Shown in pieces: positions 23,955 through 34,193 of a DNA stretch of 64,000 nt (within the stretch, counting starts at the first letter, position 1; each line of letters begins with the position of its first letter). The notes under the pieces were generated by a model, which made no database searches, was not told where the DNA came from, and was given only the letters and a program-made list of their open reading frames with translations. The stretch spans positions 40,589,127-40,653,126 of the forward strand of contig NC_065567.1 in assembly GCF_022605725.1 (NCBI RefSeq), in the 5' to 3' direction. The translations under genes and the position numbers were made by a program. This DNA is from Anthonomus grandis grandis. Lineage: Eukaryota; Arthropoda; Insecta; Coleoptera; Curculionidae.

Positions 23955-24985
23955 TTAGCGTAAAAACTTATTTATCCCATGCCGTATTAAAGACAAAAAC
24001 TTTTTGAATTTTTTGGGGTCAGCTCTATTTATATCTTGAGCAGCAGTTTGGATGCGCTCGTGCAGATTTTCAATGTTTTGTATGGGTCTCCTGAATACAA
24101 TTTCTTTGAGACATCCCCGGTAAAAAAAAACAAGAGGATTTAGGTCAGGTGACCGTGGGGGCCATGGTATAGGTCTTAGACGTCCGGTCCATCGGTTAGG
24201 GTAGGATTCATTTAAAAAATTTCTAACTTGCACACCGTAGTGCGCAGGACATCCGTCGTGTTGCAGCCAGATATTTTTGCGAATGTCTAAAGGAACATTT
24301 TCCAAAAGGATGGGGAGAATATTTTGCAAAAAATGGAGACAATATTCAGCATTGAGATTTTGCGGCAACTCAAACGGTCCTATAATTTCACCATTAATAA
24401 TCCCTGTCCACAAATTGATTTTAAATTGGTATTGCGATTTATCTTCTCTATTAATATGTGGATTTGCCAATTGCCAGCTATGTAAATTATGGAGATTCAA
24501 AAATCCATCTTTGCGGCAGGTTGATTCGTCGCCCCACAAGATATTTTTAAACCAATTTCCATCTCGCATCCTTCTCAACATCGTACGACAAAAATCTACT
24601 CTTGCTTCATAGTCTCTTGGTTCGAGAGTCTGAACGCGCTGCACATGATACGGATGGAACCCATAAGTTCGTTTTAAAATTTTTTGAACTCTGCATTTGG
24701 ATATACCTGTACGTCGTTTTATGGCACGTACCGAGGTACTCTCTCCTCCAAAACTTCCTCTTCTCCTTCTAAATGCGGCCTACCTTCACGAGCGCCACCT
24801 ACGCCTTTTCCAGGAAATGTTCCTTCGAGCAATGCAGCATGCACCCTAATAAAAACCCGGTGGTCTGGATGACGAGCGTTAGGGTACCTTTCTCTGTATA
24901 ATTCAGAAGCTGCCGTGGCGTTTCCTTCACACAAGCCGTAAATGAAGTGCATATTTGCATACTCAAGTGATGTGTATTGCGCCAT
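23955..24985 (-). pseudogene. DD41D transposase with third catalytic Asp changed to Val
   Basis: Begins MAQYTSLEYANMHFIYGLCE at 24985, a DUF4817-like N-terminus. One frameshift near 24750 is followed by a helix-turn-helix segment (VRAIKRRTGISKCRVQKIL), the first catalytic Asp in WGDEST and the second in LQHDGCPAHY. The third motif reads PDLNPLVFFYRG, where relatives have Asp-Phe-Phe-Leu-Trp-Gly: a GTT (Val) codon replaces the expected Asp codon 41 residues after the second Asp. The last 229 codons (24644-23955) are uninterrupted. Unlike the 11.5-12.7 kb copy there is no intron between ILKRT and HPYHVQR. Confidence 0.85.
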
Positions 24986-25084
24986 ACTAACAGATAAGAT
25001 AGATAGTTAGATAAGAAATATAAGTAGGTTATTAGATGGGCAACTGCCTATGTACGGGCTTGGCTGTTTTACTCGTGGCGTCCT

Positions 25085-25660
25085 CCAGCGTCCGGAAAAT
25101 CCACATATTAATAGAGAAGATAAATCGCAATACGAATTTAAAATCAATTTGTGGACAGGGATTATTAATGGTAAAATTATAGGACCGTTTGAGTTGCCGC
25201 AAAATCTCAATGCTCTCTGCCTGTCTCACCAAAAATCTACTACGCCTAAAAAGACACGAAATTCGGCTAGTGACAGGTCTTTTAACCGGTCACTGGCACT
25301 TAAGAAGCCATCTTCATACTATCGGTATTGCGGACAACCGATGGTGCTGTGAGGAGGATGAAACCGTTGACCATGTAGTCGGGGAGTGCCCAGCAGTCAC
25401 GCCCGCCAGGTTCAAATACTTGGGTAACACTTTCAGTGTATCGAGCGACTTGAAGTCCTTCAGACCAGAGAGCCTTATCGGTTTCTCTAAGGCCGTTGGG
25501 CTCTGGTAACCCCCGATGGGGCATGACGGATCCATTAGGAGACCTATATGCACAACTGCCTTGGCAGCCCACTGTTTCGTCAATTCATTGAAAGTCAAAA
25601 CATTGAAAATCTGCGCGACCGCATCCAAACTGCTGCTCAAGAGATAAATAGAGCTGGCTA
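25085..25660 (+). pseudogene. Inverted partial second copy of the DD41D transposase
   Basis: Plus-strand sequence at 25091-25215 encodes NPHINREDKSQYEFKINLW and continues to FELPQNLNA, nearly the same as the minus-strand copy. After a non-LTR insert it resumes at about 25590 with NIENLRDRIQTAAQEINRA. The ~90 residues holding the second and third catalytic acids are missing and replaced by the insert. About 135 bp of unrelated sequence (25660-25795) separates it from the last C-terminal codons near 25845. Confidence 0.8.
25216..25588 (+). mobile_element. 3' fragment of the RNase H-type non-LTR element
   Basis: Very similar to 16440-16815: CLTKNLLRLKRHEIRLVTGL, then RWCCEEDETVDHVVGECPA. It is heavily 5' truncated. 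It sits inside the inverted transposase copy, with transposase codons on both sides. Relative to 16440-16815 it has lost a few bases near 25335 and gained small indels. Confidence 0.85.
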
Positions 25661-26326
25661 CGCTCAACGGATTAAGCGATCCTTTATAAGAAGGTGATGG
25701 GCGTGTATAGCAGCAGGTGATTTTGAAAAACGATTTTTTTTGACAAAATAGTTCTTTCGGCATTAAAACAACCATTTTTTTTTTGAGGTTAACAAAAAAT
25801 TCAAAAAGTTTTTTGGTTTTTTTAATACGGCATGGGATAAATAAGTTTTTACGCTAATGGACACCAAGATTCTATTGTTATTTTATTGCGTCATAAGACT
25901 TTTTGAAACTTTTTGAAAAGAAAAAAAAAATCCGATATGGCAATTTCAAAAATTTTTCCTGTGAAAAATATTTGCATAACTGAAAAATTTTAATATCATA
26001 AAGCGCATCTATCGGCAAATAATATCCAACCGAAGAAATTGTGAATTTTTTTTTCATTTAGTGACACACCATAAAAAAACTGATTACAGGTAGGTATTTC
26101 TTAAAATTTCGCAAAAATCAAAATATCTCGAAAACCATAACACTTTCGTTAGAGCTATGTTGGATTATTCTGATTGGAAATAGTCCAATCTATTAGGAGT
26201 TTTCATTTGGACCACTATTTACGGGACACCCTGTATAATAATATTATTATGAAAATGTAAATACGTTCATTATTCTCCTAGTTTTTGTACAATTTTATTA
26301 GTATTCTGTTGTTAAAGTTGATTCGT

Positions 26327-26400
26327 AGGGTTTCTTTAGGGTTCTACTTACGTTTGGTGCAATATTTTTATCTATAGTGTTTAGTTTTTAGGTAGTTCAT
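26327..26400 (+). repeat. Remnant of the 5' LTR of the plus-strand gypsy element
   Basis: About 75 bp matching 30449-30525 (GGGTTTCTTTAGGG, then TTTATCTATAGTGTTTAGTT). Similarity stops abruptly after CATCTT, so the remaining LTR, the primer site and the gag N-terminus have been deleted. Confidence 0.75.
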
Positions 26401-26407
26401 CTTTTTC

Positions 26408-27112
26408 GAGAGCTCAATTGAAATCTAGAAGACAAGAACCCGAGGAAGGACTCCAACAGTTTGAGGCCGATGTTGCTCGATTAGTAAATCTGGCTTACCC
26501 TTCAGCCCCAACAGAGTTCCGAGAACAAATTTCTATAAATTGTTTTATTGCCGGAGTTCGAGGATACGCTCCACGCTCTAAGGATGGCTCATCATAAAAG
26601 TATATCAGAAGCTTTGGCCCATGGACTAGAGTATGAGGCAGCTTTTCAAGCAACTAGAAGGCAGACACGAATAAGACAAATCAGAACTTCGGAAAGTGAT
26701 CTCGAAGACTGCCTAAAGAAGATTGAATCATTATTAGCGAGGAAACTTAAAAGACCATTGCAATGCTGGAATTGCAATGAGGAGGGGCACCTTAAACGTC
26801 AATGCTCCAAGCCTTTAAGAGAACCAAGGAACCAGGAAAACTTCAACTTCAAGCTGGCTGGGTGCTATCAAGCCCCACGTATAAGACTAAACCGGCTGCC
26901 ACATTCTGGAGAGAGCTTGGTAGTACCGGGAAAAATATGCGGCCGTGAATGTGAGATGGTAGTGGATACAGGATCAAGTCATACTATCGTAAAGCCGCAC
27001 ATCGTAGCACACTGTAGGCTTTCAGCACCACCTAACTTAATTCTGGAGTCTGCAAATAGAAAAAGGATCCCGATTCTTGGATTGCATGAAGATACAGTCA
27101 CCATTGGCTTAA
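26408..27112 (+). pseudogene. gag: Ty3/gypsy gag C-terminal part with zinc knuckle
   Basis: Starts mid-gag (AQLKSRRQEPEEGLQQFEAD), shifts frame near 26560, and continues with an Ala/Glu-rich stretch and one CCHC knuckle, CWNCNEEGHLKRQC, at about 26764-26805, the nucleic-acid-binding motif of gag. The same frame then enters the protease (VVDTGSSHTIV near 26960-26990), whose active-site triad is Asp-Thr-Gly. Confidence 0.85.
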
Positions 27113-30100
27113 CAACATTCCAGTATTAGTGGCAGAAATCATGGATGATGTCATATTAGGATTAGATGTTATGAATGCTCAGCAGTTTAAAATGGATGTA
27201 TATAACCGGATATTGACGACGAGAAATGAAGAGATTTTTATGCACCACCTATATGGAGATAAAGTAAATACCAGAGTCGTTAAATTATTCAAGGATATTA
27301 CCATACCAGCAAATTCAGAGGTGGTGGTTATTGCTACAACTAGAGGAAAAGAGGGAGAAACTGTTTTGATTGAGCCCATGGAAAACTGCAAACTATATGG
27401 TCAAGGAATTTTTCCAGCCAAGACGTTATCTACGCAGAAGAAATCTACTGTTTTGATTCGAATGGTAAATTTAAAAGAATATTATCAACACCTGAAACAA
27501 GGAGAGAACATTGGCGTATGCTCTGAAGTAGTGGCAGTCATGAAAAATGCTGATAGAAGACGTTATTCAAACAGACCTATACCTGTGTGTTTACAAAACC
27601 TATTTGAAGAATCTTCTGCCAATTTAACCATAGACCAGTGTAGTAAATTGCGACGTCTTCTTGAAGAAAATCAAGATGTGTTTTCCTTGCACGATAATGA
27701 CCTGGGAATAACTGATTTGGTGCAGCATCGAATTAACACTGGAGACAATGCTCCGATTAAACAAGCACCTCGAAGAATTCCGATAGCTAAACAAGGAAAA
27801 GTTTCCTCAATGCTTCAAGAAATGAGGACACAAGGAGAGATAGAATCTTCTCAGAGTCCTTGAACATCTCCAGTTGTGCTAGTGAAGAAAAAGGATGGAT
27901 CCACTAGATTTTGTGTAGACTATCGGCGGCTGAATGACATTACCAAGAAAGACAGTTATCCCCTACCAAGGATTGACGACACCCTGGACACGCTATCAGG
28001 TTCACAGTGGTGCTCAACACTCGATCTAAAGAGTGGATACTGGCAGGTAAAGATGCACCCAGAAGATAAGGAAAAGACCGCATTCTCGACTGGAACAGGA
28101 CTTTGGCAGTTTACAGTAATGCCCTTTGGACTCTGCAATGCTCCAGCTACCTTTGAGAGACTTATGGACACAGTTTTACGTGGAATGACTTGGGAATCAT
28201 GTTTAGTTTATCTGGATGACGTCTGGATGACGTGGGAAAAACATTTGAATATCATTTAAAGAATATTCAAGAGGTATTTGTTAAACTGCGAGAGGCCAAC
28301 CTGAAGCTTAGTCCTAAAAAATGTTGCTTATTTCAAAAAGAAGTTCGATACCTTGGCCATGTAATATCAGAAAAAGGTGACAAGACTGATCCAGATAAAG
28401 TAGAGGCAATCGAAAATTAGCCACGACCCACTGACAAACACCAGTTAAGAAGCTTTCTGGGCCTTTGTACCTATTACAGAAGATTTGTAAGAAATTTCGC
28501 TAGTCTTGAAAAGCCTCTACATAAGCTCACGGAGGACAAAATGGTATTTAGTTGGTCAACAGACCGTGAAGAATTTCAACGGTTAAAAAGAGCACTATGC
28601 ACATCTCCAATTTTAACATATCCGATTCCTGGACAAACTTTTATTTTGGATACCGATGCAAATAATGTTGGAATTGGGGCCGTTATATCGCAAAATTATA
28701 AAGATGGCGAGCAAGTGATAGCTTATTTCAGTAAAACGTTATCAAAACCAGAAAGAAACTATTGTGTCACAAGACGAGAGCTATTGGCAGCAGTAAAAGC
28801 ATTGAACATTTCCATGAAACCCAAGTATTGAACATTTCCATAAATATTTGTATGGTCAACGATTTATCCTTAGAACTGACCATGCTTCGTTAAAATGGCT
28901 GTTTCAGTTTAAAAACCCCGAAGGATAAATAGCAAGGTGGCTTCAACGATTACAAGAGTATGAATTTACAATAGAACATAGGAAAGGCGAATATCACCAA
29001 AATGCCGATGCTTTATCGAGAAGACCCTGTATTGAAACATGTCAACATTGTTTTAAAAAGGAATCAAAACAGCATCCAGAGTTATTTACTTGTAATCGTA
29101 TTGGTCTTCGCAGTTCTAAAGAGTGGGATGTAGCTAGTTTAGTCCAAGATCAGTGTGATGACCCAGTATTTGGTCTTATTTACGAACTGAAATCTCGAGA
29201 AATTTCAAAACCAGAATGGAAAGATATTTCTGACAAATCTCCAGAACTAAAAGCTTATTGGTCTCAATGGAATTCATTGGTTATAAAAGATGGATTGTTA
29301 AAAAGAGTCTGGGAGAGCATAGATAAAAAAGAAAAGACATATCTGACAGTCCTTCCTCAAAAACGGATTCCGGAAGTTCTTGAAGCTGTTCATGGCGGTG
29401 TCGGCGGAGGACATTTTTGAGTTAGTAAGACCTTGGCAAAAGTTAGAGAACGGTTTTACTGATTGAACAGTCATCAAGATGTTGAACGCTGGTGCCGACA
29501 GTGTGAGCAGTGTTCGTCAAGCAAGGGCCCAAGAACCCGGACAAGAGGAAAGATGATGCAGTATCTTGTTGATGCACCCTTTGAACGAATTGCCATAGAC
29601 GTAGCAGGACCCTTTCCTACTAGTAGCTCCGGAAACCGATATGTTCTTGTTGCTATGGATTACTTTAGTAAGTGGCCCGAGGTTTATCTGATTCCAAACC
29701 AAGAAGCAACGATAGTAGCTGAAGTGCTGTTCCAGAACTGGATTTGTCGATTTGGTGTACCCAGAGAGATACATTCAGACCAAGGAAGGAACTTTCAGTC
29801 ACAAATATTCCAACAAGTATGCCAGTTGCTGGGAATCAATAAGACCCGTACAACCTCACTACACCCTCAGTCTGATGGAATGGCTGAAAGATTTAACCGC
29901 ACATTTGAAACCTATTTGAGGATGGTGGTAAACTCTAAGCAAACCGACTGGGATACCTGTATACAATCATTCCTATTGGCATATCGTTCTTCTATCCACA
30001 AGTCAACTGGAAAAAGCCCGGCAAAAGTTGTCTATGGAGATGAACTTCGTTTACCTTTGGACATTTTTAATGGAAGACCCCATAAGTCTGAACCCTTAAG

Positions 30101-30442
30101 GAGTACGTCGACCATTTACAAGAGCGTTTACAAATTGTTCACGAATAAGCACGGGATAAACTTCATCTAGAAAGTAACAGAATGAAATCGCGTTATGACA
30201 TAAAGGCAAATTCTACTGGTTTTAATCCTGGGGATAAAGTCTGGTTATACAATCCACGGAGGATGAAGGGCAAGTCACCAAAGCTCCAGAAGGATTGGGA
30301 AGGTCCATTCAGTGTGGTCACCAGAATCAACGACGTGGTGTACCGTATCCAGCGATATCTGACAACGAAGATGAAAATTGTAAACATCGTCCGGCTAGCG
30401 CCCTATCATGATTCAGGTGGTCCCATGTTTGATCGTTTCGGT
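27113..30442 (+). pseudogene. pol: Ty3/gypsy pol: protease end, RT, RNase H, integrase
   Basis: In order: protease C-terminus (VILGLDVM, 27150); RT with KKKDGSTRFCVDYRRLN (27885), FGLCNAPATF (28125) and YLDD (28207-28218); RNase H with DTDANNVGIGAV (28648) and RTDHASLKWL (28875); integrase with a worn HHCC region and the DDE residues in AIDVAGPF (29595), HSDQGRNF (29775) and AERFNRT (29883); then a C-terminal GDKVWLYNPRRM (30232). Breaks: a frameshift near 27115, TGA at 27861 (Trp expected), an 11-bp tandem duplication right after YLDD (28211-28232), TAG at 28418, a 26-bp duplication near 28806-28842, TAA near 28929, TGA near 29420, and stops near 29461 and 30168. Confidence 0.9.
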
Positions 30443-30448
30443 TAAAAT

Positions 30449-30870
30449 CGGGTTTCTTTAGGGTGCTACTTACGTTTGGTTTATTATTTTTATCTATAGT
30501 GTTTAGTTTTTAAGTAGTTCATCTTGTTCCAGAACCCCAATTTGGTCCCAATTTAGGTTATTTAGGTTATATTATTGTAAATCCCTGTAGTTCTAATTTT
30601 CTAGAATTTGTATACTTGCTTGCTTTGACTGTCAGTATTCTCCTAAAATTATTGGTCTCTTTGGGCAAAAATAATGAAGATAATTCTAAATATTTCGAAA
30701 CTGTTCCATCGGGTTTTAAAAAGGACGCGCTTCATGACAATTCATTCAGTTTTAATTGTTTAGTCAGTTTTTACCTTGGAAACAATTAAACGACAGTCAA
30801 GGCGAGTTAGGTTAGTGTTTTTGACGTTGACAATAAAAGTGTCTTCCCGAATTTCGTTACAATATATTAC
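30449..30870 (+). repeat. 3' LTR of the plus-strand gypsy element
   Basis: Repeats the 26327-26400 segment and continues to an AATAAA at about 30832 and a TTACA end near 30870. The 5' edge is not fixed because the start does not show a clear TG and no polypurine tract was recognised before it. Confidence 0.55.
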
Positions 30871-31330
30871 GTTTTACTTTGAGTTTTTAAAGTTTATTTT
30901 ACCCATTGGGTCGTGCCATTTACACTTTATTTGAATTTGTTCAATATAAATTCGTATTTTGGTTTAGCAAGGTTTTTCATTATTTACGTATTTTAGATTA
31001 AAATTATATTAAGTCGTAGTACAGTCGCAATATAATGCTAAATCAAAAATAAATTAATTCCTAGTAAATTCATCTGCGTTCGTATGTAAATGTTATTGCA
31101 TCCTTATGTTTGGCAACATCGGGTGGAAGTAATAATGTATAGCATTATTGATATACGGACGCATTAAGGCTGTTTTTATAAAGATGCAACAATGTTATCA
31201 GAACAAATAAAAATTCGTATATCAAAAAAATTAAGATTTCTTGAATCTGAATATACCTACTTGCTTAAAATCGATTTTTTAATCATTATTCACCGTAATA
31301 TCAAGAATAATCCTTTGCATTCTGGGGCAA
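30871..31330. other. AT-rich spacer
   Basis: No gene. The outer end of DD41D element 4 should lie here, but the expected TACAGGGTGG terminus is absent, so that end is truncated or replaced. Confidence 0.5.
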
Positions 31331-31471
31331 ATTCCAAGCAAGTTTCGTATAACACACCTTATCTCAAAACTCAACTGTTTCAGAAATATTTACATTTAAC
31401 CAACAAGAAAGCAAGTAAGTACGTCTATTTAAAAATTAAGATAAAATGTTATAAACTGTGAAAAACTCTTA

Positions 31472-32407
31472 TTAATGTATCAAGTTTTCAAACTGATCCC
31501 CATTTACTTCTTGGCAGAAAGCAAGACGGTTTACAAACTCATGTATAACACTATCAATTATTTCGGGTGATATACGTCTAATTTCATATCTAATTCTATT
31601 TTTCAAATCTTCTACGTTATTTGGCTTCTTAATATAAACTTTACTTTTCAGGTACCCCCATAGAAAATAGTCGCAGGGATTTAGGTCTGGTGACCTGGCC
31701 GGCCACTCTATTAGCCCTCTTCGTCCTATCCATCTTCCTGGGAAAGAAATGTGGCGGTGCGCCGTCTTGCTGAAACCACAAATTATCTATCGGGACAGCA
31801 GGGTCTTGTTCGTCTGGGTATAGGGCAGCCAAAGCAGGGATAAGATCTTCTTGAAGAAAATTCAAATAGCGTTATCCTGTTAAGTTTTCTTCGAAAAAGT
31901 ATGGCCCTATTACTTTATTTTCCACGATACCAGCCCAAACATTAATAGATTTACGGTACTGTGTATGAGCCTGAGTTGCCCAGTGTGGATTTGACACTGA
32001 CCAGTACCGCCAATTTTGCCGATTTACGACACCGTTTAAACAAAAAGTTGCTTCATCCGAAAACAAAACTCGTAACACAAACTGACGGTTATTATTGTAA
32101 ATGTTCATCATTTGTTCGCAAAATTGGTTTCTTCGATCAGGATCATCCTCATTTAATTCGTGTATTAGTCTAATTTTATAAGGGTGGTATTTAAGATGCG
32201 TCTTCTTGGCAAATCTCCAACATAACCTGAAGTTATGAATTTGTGCTCTATTCTACTAACTGTTGACTGAGAAATAGGATAGTTTGGGTATTTGGCATTA
32301 AACAGCACTTACTTCTTTTTGCGTGCGCACTCGATCCCCGTACCCTAGCACCATCAAACTAGCACCATCAAAATTTAAATTCGTTGGGTTTCCGTTAAAT
32401 TAGCCAT
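31472..32407 (-). pseudogene. DD41D transposase of element 4
   Basis: Starts MANLTETQRI at 32407 with an early stop, has a helix-turn-helix (YPISQSTVSRIEHKF), the first catalytic Asp in LFSDEATFCLNG, the second in FQQDGAPPHF and the third in SPDLNPCDYFLWGYL. All three acids survive, spread over different frames. A deletion of about a dozen codons plus a frameshift lies just after the second motif (near 31750). A TAA near 31873 and other shifts break the rest. The C-terminus ends at 31472. Confidence 0.82.
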
Positions 32408-32458
32408 AATTTATTCTGATAAAAACTATTAATTTTCGGAGTGACAGGGACATTCGCA

Positions 32459-32687
32459 AGTTAAATTCAGATATCGACGAACGGACTTTTAAAAAACATT
32501 TATTGATACAAACGGGCCTTAAAACTAGGTGAACAGAAATATGAACAGCAACGGTATTAGCCGAGGCTTTGACACAATATTAATGCTAACGATAAATTAC
32601 AAGCGATTTCTTAAATATAAAAATAGTCCTAAGCTAAGCATTTTATAATGTAATATAAACAATTAATTGTGGTTTGAGGATATGTCT
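32459..32687 (-). repeat. 3' LTR of the intact retrovirus-like element
   Basis: 229 bp. Read on the minus strand it starts AGACATATCC and ends TTTAACT. An AATAAA signal lies at 32504-32499 and a TATATTTAAG-like promoter box further 5'. Directly upstream on the minus strand is the polypurine tract. Confidence 0.93.
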
Positions 32688-32700
32688 CCTCCACCCTCAG
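32688..32700 (-). promoter_or_regulatory. Polypurine tract
   Basis: Minus-strand CTGAGGGTGGAGG immediately precedes the 3' LTR, the usual position of the plus-strand DNA primer in LTR elements. Confidence 0.8.
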
Positions 32701-32705
32701 TTCTG

Positions 32706-34193
32706 TCAACGTCCTCGTTGACAAGTCTCTGCAGGATTCTCAAAGGGATGGCCTTCTTTCTTCCTTGTTTTTGCCAAGATGATCAATGCTAAGCAGCATA
32801 AAAGAATGATTGATATTGTCGTAAGAACATAATTATGCATTGGAACATGTTGTGCTAGGTCATGGAAATGTATTGGTTTGATGATATCTTCTTGGATTTT
32901 CTTAGGGTCTTGAAGATGTCTAATTTCTAGATTGATTGAATTATTGGTGTTTGGGACTTTTATAATTTTTGGAATTATGACTGAAATATTGTTGATGGCT
33001 AATGAGTATTTGTGTTGATTAATTATTACGTCACATTGACTTTGAATAAGGTTGCAGTCTTGGAGTATAATCTTCTGAAACTGGAAGCAATCTTCATAAA
33101 TTGTTTCAGGGCTTTTTGTACAAAATAGGAGTGCATTCCTATAAGTTAAGGTATGTACCTTAAAATTGTTTAGAACAGTGGCATACTGACAATTTTTGGG
33201 TAAAATACATCCATTGGCAATTGGTCCAGAGCAGATCCATTGTGAGTTGACTTCTTCGCATTGGCTATACCATAGTTCGTTGCAATAGTATTTACTAGGA
33301 CTTATAATTAATTTTGATTCATTATTTGGCACAGGATAAACTAATTCTAAATTACATACATTTTGTTCAAATATGGGTATCTTAATTGCTAGAATTGCCA
33401 TTTCATTTAAAATTAAAAGGCCGGTTTTACAGATTAAGGTTAATTCCGATAAATGCTTAATTGGCCATAGTGCATTTTTAGGATAGTGAACTTTCAAGTA
33501 TTGACATATTTCATTGATTTGTTTTAATGTTAAAATTTCGAGATCTAAAGTTTCTAGGTGTCCAAAAGATAAAATACGTAATATTTTTTCTAAAAATTGA
33601 TTTAAGTTGGTAATCTGAATATATTGACTTTGCAGATTTAACATTAAATTAGACTGGGTATTTGATTTAGAAATTTCATTACGTATGTTTTTCGAGTTCT
33701 CGTTAATCGTGTGAATATTATTTTTAAACTCTTGCATTATATTTCCTGCGAATGAACTAAGGTCGTTGATTTTGTGCATAGACTCAAGCTGATTAAATTT
33801 CAATATTTGCAAATTCTGGGTAATAACCTCTAGGTCATTGTTATCTAAGTTTCCTGTAATGAATTTGATAAAACTTCCTAGGTAGTTTATTAAACCTCGT
33901 TTTTTTCGATTTTGCATAATATTTAAGTTATTTTCGTCAAATACATTTAATTTTGCGAAAGTGTCATATGTATCATTTAATGCTTTAGAAGTCAAATAAA
34001 ATTGTGATTTAATTAAAATACTATTTTGATTATTTACAGAGGGTTGCATAATTAATAAATTGGTAAATAATTGGGATAACGAATACTTAAGGCTACTTAT
34101 ATTAAAGGGTATATATGTAGTATGATATTGACTTATTACTAAAGAGGGAGCAACTTCTTCTATATAATATCCATTATTGTGGAGTTTGTGCAC
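32706..34193 (-). CDS. env: Envelope glycoprotein, errantivirus type (F-protein homologue)
   Basis: An open frame of 495 codons from a GTG at 34193. Env of errantiviruses is related to the baculovirus membrane-fusion F protein and acts at the membrane. Seen here: a furin-type site RKKR at residues 96-99, directly followed by a Gly-Leu-starting hydrophobic fusion-peptide-like segment; a long helical ectodomain with several Asn glycosylation motifs and paired Cys; a transmembrane segment at about 455-474; and a short basic tail. There is no ATG near the frame start. The frame stays open upstream into the pol tail, where it encodes a hydrophobic, signal-peptide-like stretch, so expression through a spliced message is likely. 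It overlaps pol by 20 nt. Confidence 0.9.
   Translation of the reverse strand: MHKLHNNGYYIEEVAPSLVISQYHTTYIPFNISSLKYSLSQLFTNLLIMQPSVNNQNSILIKSQFYLTSKALNDTYDTFAKLNVFDENNLNIMQNRKKRGLINYLGSFIKFITGNLDNNDLEVITQNLQILKFNQLESMHKINDLSSFAGNIMQEFKNNIHTINENSKNIRNEISKSNTQSNLMLNLQSQYIQITNLNQFLEKILRILSFGHLETLDLEILTLKQINEICQYLKVHYPKNALWPIKHLSELTLICKTGLLILNEMAILAIKIPIFEQNVCNLELVYPVPNNESKLIISPSKYYCNELWYSQCEEVNSQWICSGPIANGCILPKNCQYATVLNNFKVHTLTYRNALLFCTKSPETIYEDCFQFQKIILQDCNLIQSQCDVIINQHKYSLAINNISVIIPKIIKVPNTNNSINLEIRHLQDPKKIQEDIIKPIHFHDLAQHVPMHNYVLTTISIILLCCLALIILAKTRKKEGHPFENPAETCQRGR

Larger units (their letters stand above)
23582..26233. mobile_element. DD41D element 2: head-to-head chimera with long inverted arms
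   Basis: Bounded by CAGGGTGTCC and GGACACCCTG with TA at 23580-23581 and 26234-26235. The arms are inverted copies of about 400 bp that include the transposase 3' end on both sides. The left part encodes a nearly full transposase on the minus strand. The right part carries pieces of the same transposase on the plus strand, interrupted by a non-LTR fragment. It is therefore a normal left copy joined near its 5' end to the inverted 3' half of a second copy, not a simple element. Confidence 0.85.
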
